Positions 24,001-36,500 of a stretch of 64,000 nucleotides of DNA are shown here, one piece after another. A program made the position numbers and the translations under genes. The stretch is from contig OU452201.1 of assembly GCA_911728435.2 (NCBI GenBank), positions 12,276,001 to 12,340,000 on the forward strand. Reading direction: 5' to 3'. Position 1 is the first letter of the stretch, and each line of letters opens with the position of its first letter. This DNA is from Apoderus coryli. Lineage: Eukaryota; Arthropoda; Insecta; Coleoptera; Attelabidae. The notes beneath the pieces were generated by a model. The model worked only from the letters and a program-made list of their open reading frames with translations. It was not told the DNA's origin and did no database searches.

Positions 24001-27000
24001 AATGATAATTGGTTTTAAAAGCATTTTGTAAAAGTACTAGTCTGGATTAACTTGTTCCTTTAAAAACAATTATAAAATTATTCTGTTAAAGTACGTTTCG
24101 TAATAATAAAAAAGTTTTTTTATTGTCGTTATTAAGAGCGATTTGTTTGCTGCAGCAAATTTGTGCGCAAATTAATAATTACAAAATTGTTTTTTAGTTA
24201 TTTTATTAAAAACAATAAAAAAATAAATATGTTGCCAATGCATATTTTATAAAATTAAAATGCTGTCATAAACATTACCTAGAACTAATATATAACATAG
24301 TCTTATTTATTTTCAACTGATATTTATTGTTATATCATACACAGGTTTAAAATGTCCAAACGAAAAGCAGTTGTGCATTTAATAGAAAATTAATTACAAT
24401 ATTATAAATTATCAAAGGGAAAGCATTAGTGACTATAATAATGAGTAGGAAACTGTAATGGAATCTAATCAAATTAATGACAATTTATAAGACACCAAAT
24501 ATTTTGGAGACTGATAAATTCTCAGGAGGAATTATTACGAGATGGTGAGCGGGTAGCCGAAATAGAGAATTGGTGATCAATATCATGCTTCAAGCACAAC
24601 AAGTGAGCTAGAAAAAAATGCAAAACTAAGAGAAAACATGGGCAGTATCAAATCATGTTCCGCATTTTTCCAGAAGAAGCTTTTTGCTATACTCAATAAA
24701 CGCATGCCAAATTTTCTACCTCAAGATCCTCGAACTCTCTTAAAGACACCCAACAAACCGGTTCAATAACGGCAGTTATAACATACATACCTACATAACA
24801 TAAACAACGAGCTCAATTTAGGTTATGTTTAAATTACTCCCGTAAAAGCTAATAAGTGAGTAATTATAAAAGCATTTTGTTTTATAAGAACACATTAAAA
24901 GCTTTTATAAAACATATTATATTAAAGTTTGTTTTGTAAAACTCTGTTTACTATTTTATTATTATTCCAATATTGCGACGATGCGACACACGGCGGCGAC
25001 TCACACAAACATCAAAGTATCAAGCACCAATACTTCAAGTAGACAGGAGTAGACTTGATTAATTTGTATACATTTTATCTTATATATTTTTTGCAGCACC
25101 TTTTAATTAAATTTTGATTTTTTAGAGCATTTATATAAAAGCTTGTTTTACTATGTTTCACTATTAATTTGTTTTAAATAACGGCAAAGGATAACTAAAT
25201 ACATAAAACTTCAAGAAAAATACTTGTAATTAGCTTCATTATTCATTATCAAGCTTAGTGAAATATATACTTTTTTACACTATAACTGGTTTATAAAAAA
25301 TTCTTCACGTTTACATAAAACATAGGTATCTACTTATATTTTGGCTAGTGTCCATATGATAGATATAAAAGAATCATATCATCATCATATCATTCTTATG
25401 CTATCAAAGGGGTTTCAGGTAATAATAATTTTATATTACCCTTAAAATATAATGAGATTTATGTTTTTTAACGAATACACCCCTGTATAAAACAATTCTG
25501 CAGTTATTTTATAATAGCTATCTAAAGAGCATACTCGTCTGTGTTGAGATAATTTTGTTTTATAAGCATTGTATAAGGAAGAAGCCATTTTTGGTTTCTT
25601 TAAATTGTTAGCCATGTTGACCAAACTTTTAAAATTAATATTTTTTATAATTTGTAAAATTATCTTAGCTAGTAAGGTATACAGAATCAGTCATTACATA
25701 ATGAAGGATATACCAAAAGATTATTTTCAACAATAAGTGACAATAAAAAAAATATTTTATATAATTTATAAAATCTAAATTCATTAATTTACATAATTCA
25801 CGAGGCGCATTAAAATTTTAGTAATAATATACAATATATTTAACAGTAAATTTTGTTTCGCAGCCAAATCTGCTCATGGGTGAATTTTATCTGACTTATT
25901 TTATTATTCATTATTGGGTATTATAGCGTTTTATATTATTTTTACCTCCATGATTGTTCAGATTTTATTAATGTGTACCAACAACAATGCATAATAATTA
26001 TAAAATAATTTTGTATAAAAAGGTATTTTAAAAAAACGTTTTTATCCTTTAACTGTTGCCGCTGAGAGCAAAAATGTTGAAATTGAGGCTCTTATAAAAC
26101 ATTTATAAAATATGTTTATAACAGTTTTATTTGATTTTTATTAAATATTTATAAACGTTCTAAAAACTATTGTATAACAGCAACAAGCAACATTTATAGA
26201 ACCGTTAAAGAGTCGATTTGTTTTATAAATCTGCGCCTTTTTCGTGTTTATAAGGCGCGTAAGAACGTTGTGAAAATGTTTATAAAACAATGGGTGTTTT
26301 ATAAAATATATTTTATAAATGTTCTTACAGCAATTAAAAAAGTTAAATTGTTAGTTGGGGAATCCCTGATGCCTTACCATTTAATATTCTAAATCCGTAA
26401 TTTAAAATGCCTAACAACAGTTTACTTGAAACTGAAATAACATTGAGTCCATATATTAAATTTCCATGTTATTCAACGTTTGAGCATTTTTTTTATGTAT
26501 ATCTTCGAACAAAAGCTATTAAAAATAATGTAGATTATTGCATTCAAACTCATGAATAATTATATCCTTTTATATTTTGTTTGCAGAAGGGATATGGAAC
26601 ACGTGCTTTAACCCTCCTTAAAGAATACTACCAATTTAAAATACAAAGTCTCGAAGATGATACGATACCAGAAGCAATCCAAAATATTGATGAGTCTGAA
26701 GTTGGTCTCTTAGAAGAGACGATAGAACCACGAAAATCTCTTCCACCATTACTACTAAAACTGTCTGAACGTCCGCCAGAAAAATTGGATTATATTGGAG
26801 TATCATATGGTTTAACAGAACCGCTCTTGAGATTGTGGAAACGTGCTGGATACGTGCCAGTATATCTACGTCAAACTACAAATGATCTTACAGGTGAACA
26901 TTCCTGTATTATGTTGCATGTTTTACAACATTCAGATGATGATGATCATCATCCAAATAAACTTGTAAAGGGGTTGAAAGAATATTGGATCGATTTTAAA

Positions 27001-29577
27001 AGACGATTTATAAATTTGTTGGGATACCAATTTAGTAAATTTTCACCGAGTCTTGCTTTAGGAGTATTAAGCAATAACAACGTTAAAATTAAACCTACAA
27101 GTAAGTAGTTTAAGTTTTTTTTTTTGTTAAACCATGTTAGATCGCACTTCACCGTTATGTGTATTTCAGACTTAAGCCGATCAGAATTGGATATTTATTT
27201 GACAAAATACGATATTACACGACTAGAACAGTACAGTAAAAATCAGGTTGATTATCATCTAATTATTGATCTTTTGCCGAATTTGGCAAGGATTTTTTTT
27301 TTAAATCAAATGGGCGACGTTCAGATGTCTGCGGTACAATCTGTGAGTATTTATTTATATATTGTTTGTGATACTAGATAATCGGATCGTTTTCATTAGA
27401 ACATACACAAAAAGTGGGAGATTTCTCTCCCATTATCGATATTTAGACAGTAAATAATGCCCTGAAGGTTGACGAATTCAATCTATAAATAAGTCGTAAT
27501 AATCAAGAAAGGTGAACATTGAGAATGTTAAAAGTTTAACTATATCCAATGTGTTCCCTGATGCTTCGAAGGTTTCTCGTGCATGTCCAATACATAAGTA
27601 ATAAGGAAAATGATCGTATTGAGAATTATCAACCCATCTTCTCGCCAACTCGTCTTTGAGACAACACTTGACATGCTTCTTGGATGATGTTTTTCGCGTA
27701 CTCGGGGAGGTACTCAGAGTCGATGCTGTCTATACCGATTTCTCGAAGGCTTTCGATAGGTTGGATCATGCGGTGATACTTGCTTGCTTCTTAACTTTGC
27801 GACCGTCAGCACTACGTCGAATACAACGGTCACAAGTCCTTGACTTTTACGCCTACCAGTGGAGCGCCGTTAATATTATGGGTTTTTATTAACGCTATAT
27901 CAACGGGCAAATATTTATTGTTTGCTGATGATCTGAAAATGTATCGTGTGGTTCAGGATAGCAATTTGCTGCAGGATGACTTGTTTACGCTTGCAGAATG
28001 GTGTAAATCTTCTATTTTCCCGCCTTTCGTACGAACTACGAGACCAAGTTTTTTGAGGTCATGCCAAACTTGTAACATATACAAAATAAACAGTGAAGTC
28101 AACTATTTTAATCAACCCTTAAGATCGTTTTGCGCTTGCTTGTTCCGGTTCCTGCGAGATCTCAATATCTGATGTGTGTTTTGTATCCATGTGTTTAAAT
28201 CTCTTTAATAGTATCGCGTAGTCATTATGTGAAAGTTTTGGTTTGCTACTTCTCTTTGGAGTATGAATAATAATATCTTTCAATTAAAATAAGAAAATAC
28301 TATTTAGAATGTGTTTTCGTATTCAGCACAGGCTCATATAACCTACATGTCATAATTGTTCCAGGCTATTCTCTTAGGCATAGGTCTCCAGCATAAAACC
28401 GTTGAAACATTAGCAACAGAACTAGACCTTCCATCCTCACAAGTACTAGGTTTCTTTAACAGAATGATGCGACGCTGTGAAAATTATTTGAACTCAATTC
28501 TAGTTCAAGATGTAGAAAATTCTCTGGTACTACCGAAACAAATTAAGGATCTTAATCTACCGCCTGTCGCAAAAAGTATGAACGATGAATTAGAAGAGGC
28601 CGCCAAAGAGTTAAAGAAAAAACAGAAAAAGGAGTTGGAAAAGTTGAAAAGTGAACATTTAGAGCAGTTTGCGATTAAGGGTAATGAAGAAGAATGGGAT
28701 GATTTGTTGAAGAATAAGAAGAAAAAGAATATTATAAGTGTTAAAAGGTAAATATAAAACTTTTTCTATGGAGAAAATATTCGTATTTATATTAATTAAT
28801 CTAAGATTTCGTGTAAAAAAAGCTATATATGAAAGTTACATAAAGAACCCCAATTAAATGATTGCATGGCAGGTATAGACGAATTTGTAAGGCTGTCATG
28901 ATGAGCTCGTCTGCATACCATTCCAGATTTTACAAATAGTTACTTATACAGGGTGTAAGAAAGTGTTACAACGTGAAAAAAGAAAAATGTGTTTTTTACA
29001 GCGATAAGTAGTATTATTTTATAAATAAAACTAACATTTTTATAATTTACCATATACAAAAAACTAAGCATTTGTTATTTTTTAAAATACTACCATTAAT
29101 ATTTCTTTTTTTTTTTATAAGGAATATATTCTTTTACGTTGTAACACTCTGTTGCACCTTGTACCATAATGCAAACGTATATACGGTGAAAGCTTTGTGA
29201 TATATTTATATATATTTTTTTTAATTTGAAAACCCCATTTTTGTGTCTTTTTATACACTACTTTGATTTTACAGCAATAGGAAGTTGAAATTCAATATAT
29301 TATTGTCTTCTATAATGCATAGTCCTGCTACAGTATTTTTTGACAATATTTTTTTTGTTTCCAGTGTTAATATGTGAAATAGAATGACCTACGTAATAAA
29401 TAATTTTATCTTTACTCAAAGTAAGATTATTACTTTTCATCCCTTAAATTTAAACATATCTTATGTATAATCTCTTACAGCGGTGCAAAACGAATTCACG
29501 CAAAAGCCGATGCAGACATTGAAGATGAAATTCATGTTAAAAAGAAATTCAAAAATAAGAAAAAAACAAAGAAATAA
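21070..29577 (+). CDS. NAT10: NAT10/Kre33 RNA cytidine acetyltransferase
   Basis: Eight coding exons: 21070-22167, 22233-22415, 22811-23131, 23345-23638, 26587-27100, 27170-27342, 28365-28747, 29481-29577. They join in frame to 1020 residues, against about 1025 in human. The enzyme makes N4-acetylcytidine in 18S rRNA and, with an adaptor, in serine and leucine tRNAs; it acts in the nucleolus. Visible parts: N-terminal TmcA-like region (MVRKKIDNRIRILIENG); P-loop AARGRGKSA at 281-289; VIDEAAAIPLP Walker B region and GPYLVFLASTINGYEGTGR in exon 2; GNAT acetyl-CoA site RIATHPDYQ-GKGYGTRAL split between exons 4 and 5; FWKRAGYVPVYLR-like LWKRAGYVPVYLRQT; and a lysine-rich C-terminal tail ending KKKTKK, typical of the nucleolar family. 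All key motifs are intact, so the gene looks functional. Introns 4, 6 and 7 carry transposons. Confidence 0.97.
23755..26368. mobile_element. hAT-like non-autonomous element in NAT10 intron 4
   Basis: The right end, read inwards on the minus strand from 26368, is CAGGGATTCCCCAACTAACA. The left end (from about 23755) matches with more decay and contains CCCAACTAGCAATT at 23765-23778, against CCCAACTAACAATT at the right. The ends and much of the interior are unusually dense in TTTATAAA/TTTTATAAAA words (for example 23920-23990, 24860-24960, 26085-26330). A remnant reading roughly NKRMPNFLPQDPRTLLKTP lies at about 24700-24755, in a run with stops. A target duplication was not clear, so the boundaries are approximate. 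Confidence 0.55.
27540..28170 (+). pseudogene. Broken non-LTR (LINE) reverse transcriptase
   Basis: Pieces in different frames match reverse transcriptase: PIHKSNKENDRIENYQPI at about 27580-27635, then VDAVYTDFSKAFDRLDHAVI (27720-27780), then a TPTSGAP segment that has lost the usual GSxLGP part, then the active-site box LLFADDLKMYRVV (about 27915-27955) and LAEWC. Frameshifts, stops and a deletion show it is dead. It lies in NAT10 intron 6 in the same orientation as the gene. The Jockey/R1-like group is likely; the exact clade was not determined. Confidence 0.85.
28946..29163. mobile_element. MITE in NAT10 intron 7
   Basis: The left end TACAGGGTGTAAGAAAGTGT and the right end (minus strand) TACAAGGTGCAACAGAGTGT both continue as TACAACGT. 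That gives about 33-bp terminal inverted repeats around an AT-rich core without coding capacity. Confidence 0.7.
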
Positions 29578-29664
29578 AGTATAATGTTTTAATCGAACTA
29601 AAACTACATTATGTTAAGATGACAAGTTTTATAATTATGTTGTGTAAATATAGTAATTTTTGTT

Positions 29665-29670
29665 AATAAA
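29665..29670 (+). promoter_or_regulatory. Likely NAT10 poly(A) signal
   Basis: AATAAA lies 88 bases after the NAT10 stop, with a second AATAAA at 29681-29686. This gives a short 3' UTR of roughly 110-130 bases. Confidence 0.6.
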
Positions 29671-29689
29671 ACAATATTTTAATAAAATA

Positions 29690-30507
29690 TGTCTCAACTA
29701 TCATCGATTTTTGTTTTTGCTTTACCACTTAATATAGTCTTAAATAATATTATTTAGTTAAGTACATGTTAGTCAGAATTCCCTATAAAATTACATACTT
29801 AACAAATAAGTTTTTTCTACCAAACAAAATAAATTTGACGACAAACTGATTTCTTCAATCAGGATATTATATTTATTACAAAAATGAAGAATATTTAGGC
29901 GTTAGAAGGTAAGAAATAAAAAAAACTAAGAATATAATATGTTCACTAGGCATACCTCAGATGGCCATTGATTTACGACTCAACAACACAATTACTTAAA
30001 AATTGTTAGCTTTATAGGTGATCAGTGCTAACTCTCACTCAGAATGTAATGTAATTATTAGTATTTTATACTTCTACTACTTTCAATAGGGACACAATCA
30101 GTTTAAGAAAGATAACATCTTCAATAAAAGAAAATTAATTTGTGATTTTTATTCAAATATGAGATTCGAAGTAGTTTGTCTTGAGATTCTGAATTGTTTG
30201 AAACTATATACTAAAATAATAATAAAGTGTATGTCTAAATATCACAGAAATAGTATTTATAATTAAATATCAAGCAATAAGTATTTATGTATAAAGAATT
30301 ATCAGATCTTTAATTTTTTCACTATAAAGTTTTTGATAGATTCAAATTTTAATATACTAAATTGAATTATATAAATTAAAAAACGATACACCCTTTTTTG
30401 CTATAAAAACTACAGTCATTATATAAAATAGTATTATACAAAATTATTTTAAATTACAGAAAGAATTCATGTAATCATTGACACATTGTGTCAGAAATTC
30501 CTGTTTA
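29690..30507. other. Convergent intergenic gap NAT10 / receptor phosphatase
   Basis: No exon seen. On the minus strand AATAAA at 30153-30148 is a candidate poly(A) signal for the phosphatase gene, about 355 bases after its stop. Other such signals are possible in this AT-rich stretch. Confidence 0.4.
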
Positions 30508-33500
30508 TCACATCCCCGATTCCGCTATACCTTCGTCATCTGAAACATAAAAATAACAAAATTAAAATTTCATGTCAGGTCAGAATTTACATTCTCTATC
30601 TAGAATAATATGGTGTTATTGCATTTCATAAAATAAATATGAATGCTTATACTGTCAGTTTAATGGCATCCAATCAGACGTGATGTTCTTTTTAGTTCCG
30701 TCGCAATAAGAAGGAAGTAAAAGTTTGAACATAAGCATCGTAAATTTGAATTTGTTCCAAGATGTTATGTTAAAAAAGGTACATGCGGTTTGGTACAGTG
30801 ATAGAAAGTTTCCAGTGAATGTTTATCCATTGCACGTTGGATAATAAAAATAAAGCAAAAAAAGATAGATCTTCATAAATTAGGACAGATTGTATCCTAA
30901 AATACAATTGTCACACGGAGAAACTATTGGTGTCGTTAAGACAAAGTACATTATTTTATTTGTTGGCACTTTTTTCATAAACCCTACAAATAGGCTAGTT
31001 TAAAAAATACTTTCATGAGGCTTTATAATAGATAAGACAAGAGAACAATGCGAATGTGCGTTGATGTACGTAGGTACTTATATATTCCCCTGGTATACCG
31101 TGCTCACCGATACATAATGATGATACTAAAAAAGTTTGTCGCTATCTCATTAAACCAAAAGGTTGAAACTATTTATAACTTGGTTATCGAACTTTTAAAG
31201 GCTTTACGTACGATTCAATGGAATCTTTATATCTACCGACCGACGGTACGAATCGTCCGGTATCAGAACACAATCTTTAATTGAGATATCAATCATGCTT
31301 TTATTACCTTAGTGACACAATACATGAAATATGTATACCCATGCATATTAAGTAGGTATAATGTATTGTTTATTTTTAAATGCTGTGCTTATTTCTGCAA
31401 TTTAGTAAAAGTTTTCTAACATGATTTTTATTATGTATTCACAGAAAGTTCGTGTGATTTACTGATTAAATTAAATTCCAGCAAGTATTCGTGCCCTGCT
31501 TTAAATCTAGAAAAAGATTTTAAGCGACACCTCTATCTCACTTCAGCGACTTGCATGCATAAGAAAAGTGGTTTATGGAGATTTAAAAATCAGAGATGTC
31601 ATTTTTAAACCACGAAGTCGCTGTTTAAGTTTCCTAAATCAAAATTTGCTATGTTTTAATATTTTCCACCTTTTTAAGCGAAAGAAATAATGTTTAATAT
31701 TAATTTTTAAATACGAACATCTTTAATTACTACTACTAACCTATATAAAACAATATTACTAAAAACATGCAATAGTTAATAAATAATAAAACAATCACGC
31801 AAACTAACAAAAATATAAACTATGCATGCGTCTTGTAAACTACCTCTCCTTCTCCCCATTAGGCCCCAAACAATGCTGTAACACATCAACAGTAGCAGGA
31901 GGAGCTGTTCCATCATTGCCAACACCTTTTCCTGAACCACAAAATAGCAGCTTTTTACATCGACTAAATAATTCCGATACCAACTCTGTAGAGATTAAGC
32001 GTGTGAAATTGAATACCAATTTATCAATTTGTTATAATCACTGATATAATTTCAACGGATAAATTTTACTTCTGAAGAAGGAGAAAAACCTATTCGTCTA
32101 AAATCTAATCTAATATATATTTTTTTTGGCTATATTAGTTGTGCACAACTTTGATTTAAACCATTGTTAACCTTGGCCGAGATGATCCACGAATTTAAAA
32201 TGTGACTACTATTATTGTCATTTTAAATATATTTTGTTTTTGGTTTCTATTTTCAGCAAATATGTACGGATTTTCGAGTACATCAAGAAGACACAATAAC
32301 ATCAAATTACCAATAAACTAAGTTTCTATTTTTTATGATTGGCTCCTAAATAATGTTTGCTGAAAATTTAGAGAGTAGAGCAACTTATTTTCATCATGTA
32401 TTAATTCAATAAACTAAGGTTATCTTGAACTTTTATAATATCCAATATAAGATATTATCCATTTTATTTTCTGACTACAATTGATTTAACGCAATTACAC
32501 CCTCTGTGATGTCAGTCATCAAATTACTTATTTTGTTTATATTTCTAACACCAATGCTTCCTCGGAAATAATCACATATTTTAAACTAGTAATTTAGTTA
32601 AAAACAACTTTTTTTTTTTAATTTAGTCAATTAATAATGATCCTATAAATTTGGAAGAATTTTTTTGTGGCATACCTTCAAATCCTTGATTCTCATGTAT
32701 CTCCCGTACAGATCCTGTCATTTCTTTGCCTTCTAGTACTGTTAAAAGGCATTGGTGTATACAAATGTATTGCTGCTCAGTTTGCACCATCCAAACTCGT
32801 TCTTTCCGCATAGCATAAACAATACCGAATATATCGACGTAGTCTGATACTAGAATCTGTTGGAGTAACCGGTCCAGGCAGATAAATGTACCTGACCGTC
32901 CAACACCAGCACTGAAAATACAATATTATTTTTGTTACTTACACCTACTTACTTTATTATTGTATAAATTTTTCCTAGATATATGAATTAAAATATCTCG
33001 ATTAGTTGTATAATAGGAAATTCACATTTTAAATATGGATATGTTTGGGGTTGAAAATTTTAGTCATTTGTATTCCGTTTGGATTACTCAGGATTGAGAA
33101 ATAGTGCATTGTTATGCTTTAGTTAGGATTGATTGACATTTTAAACGGGATCTATTCCAATATGAGGCCCATAAGAAAACAAAGTCACTTTCATGCTGAG
33201 AATTGTTTGGTGATATCTTTGAAATAATAAAACGAAAATTTCAAAAAATTTTGAATTTCGTGAAAGTTTTATTTATTTTTATTGCATATGCATTCACAAA
33301 ATTACGCAACTTTGCCAAATTTAAACTTTTATCGTTTACGTTGCCCTCGAATATAAATCAGTTGCATTATCAAATGCCAAACGCGAGTGCCTAAAAGTGT
33401 GTAGACCTTACCTGCAATGTACTACGACAGGCCTTTGATCAGGCGGTACCCGTTCTCGGAATGCACGCACAAACCTTACTAATGTATGAGGTGGATTTGG

Positions 33501-36500
33501 TACTCCAAAGTCGGGCCATGTACTGAAGTGGAAGTGTCGAACGACTCGTTGTTGTTCACCCTGAAATATTAATATCAAAAATATGAATTTGGGACTAATG
33601 TAATACATAATTTAGTACTGAAACTTTAAAATAGTAATCATAGGAATTGTTGGCTGTTTATAGATCGAATCGAAATCTGTAACCATTTTATTAAATAAAG
33701 ACTGTTGAATAATATCTAGACGATTTTTTATTGAAAAACAATCGACTAATAATTATATACTGATATTCACAGCATTTTTGTACGGGCGTAGAAATAATTT
33801 AATCAAAATATGATTATACAACAAGATATCGATGTATAACACACATCCAACCAGACTTACCCGACAAACCATTAATTCAGATATGTTCCAATCCGCATAT
33901 CTAGTTTCATTCAACATTTGCACAGATATATCTCCATAATACACCGGCATAGTGTCGTAGGGCCAATAATGATCACATTTTTCTCTACCCTTCTCCATAC
34001 ATCTGGTCAACATAATTATAGCCCTAGAATTGGATTCCCAAACCATGCGCCAAAAATCGTCGCGTGTCGAATGCAGAGGACCCTGGGTTACTAGGAATTC
34101 TCTTGGTGAATTATGACCCTAGCAAATACAGTAAAATCGTACGTAAATTCTATTTTTTTTTCCTCTTAATTTTGTTGAACCATATATTTATAATTTTTTT
34201 GGATATATTTCTTGGGTTTTTTGGTTCGTATTGACAACAATGGTGAGATAAATTTTTTTTATTTCATTTAAAAAAATTTTCCTCTCTTTACGACGTTTCG
34301 ACAAAATAGTTTTTGTCTTCTTCAGGTTTTTTTTTTCGTCAGTCTTCCAACATCTTTAGTGTTCTCTTTTTCTTTTTTTTTTATTATGATTTCCATTTTT
34401 TGTATTTGTAATTTTTGTTTCGGAAGTACGTTTAGAAGCAAAAAAAAAAATCTAGAATGCTTCTAAACGTACTTCCGAAACAAAAATTACAAATACAAAA
34501 AATAGAAATAATAATAAAAAAAAAGAAAAAGAGAACACTGAAGATGTTGGAAGACTGACGAAAAAAAAAACAAAAAAAAACCTGAAGAAGACAAAAACTA
34601 TTTTGTCGAAACGTCGCGTAAAGAGAGGGAAATTTTTTGACATGAAATAAAAATTTTTTATCTCACCATTGTTGTCAATACGAACCAAAAAACCCAAGAA
34701 ATATATCCAAAAAAATTGTAAATTCTATTGTACTGATAAATTGAAAACTAACTTACTGGTACATAGTTTGCATTGATATAATCAGATCCTTCCTCATCGT
34801 CCACTGGTTGTAACTTGAATCGAGAATGATCGTAAGGTAGAATATTTGTAAAACGATTCTTTGGTCTATTACAAGGTAGATCTGCGGCTGAACATGGTTG
34901 GTCTCGTCCGACATGCTTCAACTCTTCAAATTCCTCACTGAATCTAAACAAATTTGTAGAGATATATTTGTCCTAGTTCCGGTTGTATTATTTGTAAAAT
35001 CACATACCTGTTCAAACTACAACAGATATGAACTAGATAATATTGTTAATTACGAGGATGGTATGATATTTTGTGAACTTTGAAGACAATCATATTGTTG
35101 ATGTCGTTTACAATAACCAATTCACCGAGTATAGTTGTGTGCAACAGCTGTTTAAAGTCGATTTTGGAAATGGATGAAGAACAATATTCGTGGTTGATTC
35201 GTTTTCTGATATTGAAAGCGAATATGTACGGAAATCAGAAAGGATCTGGATGCCGCTATTAAGCGATGGTATAACGAATTCAAAATTGGTCGCACATTTT
35301 TGAACTTTGAAGACGCCTAGATGAGGTTATCATGGAAGGAACCATCAACAAGTCCATGACTGCTGTAAAACCGCAGATTCAAGTTGAGGGAGATAGCTGG
35401 GACGGCGATGAGGCTTCTCACTGGAGTGTGCCCAAAATATCGTACACGAACCTTAGGGTATGAAAAAAGTGTCGAGCCGATGGGCACCGCGTAAGCTCAC
35501 TGTGAACAACAGGCGGAATCCAGGAGTGTTTGGCCTTGTAGAAGCACAAGTCGAGTAACTTTTTTGAGGTATGTAACCGTGAAAGAAACATGGGTCCACA
35601 ACTATAATACACCAGAAACCCGAATCACCCTGGCCAAATTGGGCTACGAGGTTTTGCTACATGCTTTGGATTCTCCAAAATTGGCTCCGTCCGGTTTTTC
35701 AGGAATAGTTGACAAGTCAACTTCTTTTTGGAACAACTTACCTAAAGTCTGAATCTGCTGACATGATTCGATAGTGATTTGCGAAATTCTCAATACGCAC
35801 TGGCCGGCTGGTTTCAATAACTGAGTCCGGCAATGACATGTTATCATTGGCTCTGGCATCAGTCGTCTTGCGTAATAAACTTCGTCGTTTTCTTATTATA
35901 AATACGATGCCAACCACAATAAATATTAAAATTGACGGTACAGTTACGCCTACGATGAGTGGTGTATTGTCCTGATCTAAAATGTATAACCAGAAATAAA
36001 TTATAATGAAATTCGTTATAATTCGCTAGTTTCAAAAGGTGAAAACAAATATGAAAAGTTTTTTGTTCCTACGTACATAAAAAGACAATATTGTATATAA
36101 ATGAGCTAATTTAAATCACTTATTAAAATTGTATGTATGTTGTTATTTGTTACCTTTGAAACGTAGTAATCCTGGTAGCAGTAAAAAAATCATTAAGTTT
36201 ATTATTTCCATGAGATATACCCGTATATTAAAATTGCATACATTTTTAATAAAAGTCACGGGTTCGTCATATTTCTAGTAAGCATATTACAAGGGGTGCA
36301 GGTACTTTCATTATGAGAGGAATTATGGAGGACTCTCTCACTAGCAATCACCAAGATCTGCTCGAAATCTGGATAGCGCAATTAAGATGCGTTTACTACT
36401 AAAGATAGAAAACCGATGGGTATAAAAATTATAATTTAAGATTGTCGTTGTTATGTGTGTGTGTGTGTAAGATAAAAAAATATTGACAATCACAATAAAT

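Noticed and set aside
34452..34697. Phenylalanine-rich 81-codon frame
   Set aside because: It is an arm of the large palindrome; the composition follows poly-A/T runs.
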